5,029 bases of DNA from Candidatus Geothermarchaeota archaeon (GTDB lineage: Archaea; Thermoproteota; Nitrososphaeria; Geothermarchaeales; JDFR-13). The stretch is taken from contig WAMZ01000052.1 of NCBI GenBank assembly GCA_015522055.1, forward strand, positions 1-5,029, given 5' to 3'. Below are positions 4,660 through 5,029 of the stretch, one piece after another. The notes beneath the pieces are model-generated. The model saw nothing but the letters and a program-made list of their open reading frames with translations, made no database searches and was not told the origin of the DNA. The translations under genes and the position numbers were made by a program. Within the stretch, counting starts at the first letter, position 1. The number at the start of each line of letters is the position of its first letter.

Positions 4660-5029
4660 ATGGAGATGGGTTTGAGGGATGGAATCCTTACATTGAGGCG
4701 TGGCATAAGTATCATATTTAGAGATAGAGATGCTAGGAAGAAAATTATATTAGCTACAGTCGTCATCTTAATAGTTAACATAACGACGCCAGTCATCCTG
4801 CAGGGTATGCTGGCAGGGAGGATGCCGACTACAATTAGGCTTTTCGAATCTATGGATGTTGGGGGCAAAAAGGTTTTCTATATAATATTAGTTGGGGGCG
4901 AATATGAATATGGTCCAGAGATACCCACGATCCAGGGAGATACTTATCTATACTTCACATTGACACCCTTAGACCTACTTATATTCATTATTATATCGAT
5001 TATAGCTGGCATAACAATTGGGTCCACAC
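4660..5029 (+). CDS. Membrane protein of unknown function, 3' end beyond the window
   Basis: I found this frame by translating the plus strand by hand. It is open from an in-frame stop at 4624 to the end of the window, giving 123 residues so far with no stop. The N-terminal ~28 residues are basic (RRGISIIF, RDRDARKK) and probably cytoplasmic. A first transmembrane segment spans about residues 29-48, an outside loop of about 50 residues contains TIQGDTYLYFTLTPLD, and a second segment spans about 105-121. I do not recognise the family. ATG 4660, ATG 4666 and TTG 4672 are all possible starts. ATG 4660 is chosen for the TATA-like element 25 bp upstream, while GGAG at 4662-4665 would suit TTG 4672. 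The gene is divergent from mptA, and nothing in it suggests a pterin role. It could be a transport permease component or an orphan membrane protein. Confidence 0.65.
   Translation, partial: MEMGLRDGILTLRRGISIIFRDRDARKKIILATVVILIVNITTPVILQGMLAGRMPTTIRLFESMDVGGKKVFYIILVGGEYEYGPEIPTIQGDTYLYFTLTPLDLLIFIIISIIAGITIGST

Noticed and set aside
4623..4868. An 81-codon minus-strand frame opposite the partial membrane protein
   Set aside because: The plus-strand frame is longer, stays open to the window edge, and has a sensible basic N terminus and transmembrane segments with a placed TATA-like element. The minus-strand frame mirrors its hydrophobic parts.

Overview
The window looks like chromosomal DNA of a hyperthermophilic archaeon, most likely a crenarchaeote (Thermoproteota). 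The evidence is moderately AT-rich DNA, heavy use of ATA, AGG and AGA codons, TATA-like boxes about 25 bp from start codons, GGTGA Shine-Dalgarno (SD) motifs, very short intergenic gaps, and above all archaeal-type pterin enzymes. I cannot name the genus from sequence alone.

Layout. Bases 1-124 carry no convincing gene but hold a perfect 20-bp AT-rich palindrome. Then, on the minus strand, come a degenerate CPBP-type membrane protein (125-865), a small ribbon-helix-helix DNA-binding protein (902-1135) and a two-domain dihydropteroate synthase (1187-2458). A divergent promoter region (about 2459-2555) separates folP from plus-strand mptE (2556-3332). The 3' end of mptE overlaps the 3' end of minus-strand mptD by 24 nt (3309-3332). 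mptD (3309-3674) lies directly downstream of mptA (3686-4549) in an apparently coupled two-gene operon. A second divergent promoter region (about 4550-4659) leads to a plus-strand membrane protein of unknown function that runs off the window (4660 to the end).

Function. mptA, mptD, mptE and folP together encode four steps of the archaeal dihydropteroate pathway: GTP to dihydroneopterin (cyclic) phosphate, dihydroneopterin to 6-hydroxymethyl-dihydropterin, its diphosphorylation, and condensation with an arylamine. The product would feed a modified folate or a methanopterin-like C1 carrier. The phosphate-removing step (MptB or a substitute) and an arylamine-forming enzyme are not in the window.

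The most interesting point is the synthase. Its C-terminal ~110 residues resemble the domain that, as I recall, precedes the catalytic barrel in long bacterial dihydropteroate synthases, so the domain order looks swapped. Its loop-2 motif also differs from the bacterial form in a way that could reflect a different arylamine substrate. No mobile element, CRISPR array, tRNA or rRNA was seen. This is mostly a well-ordered metabolic cluster rather than an exotic system.
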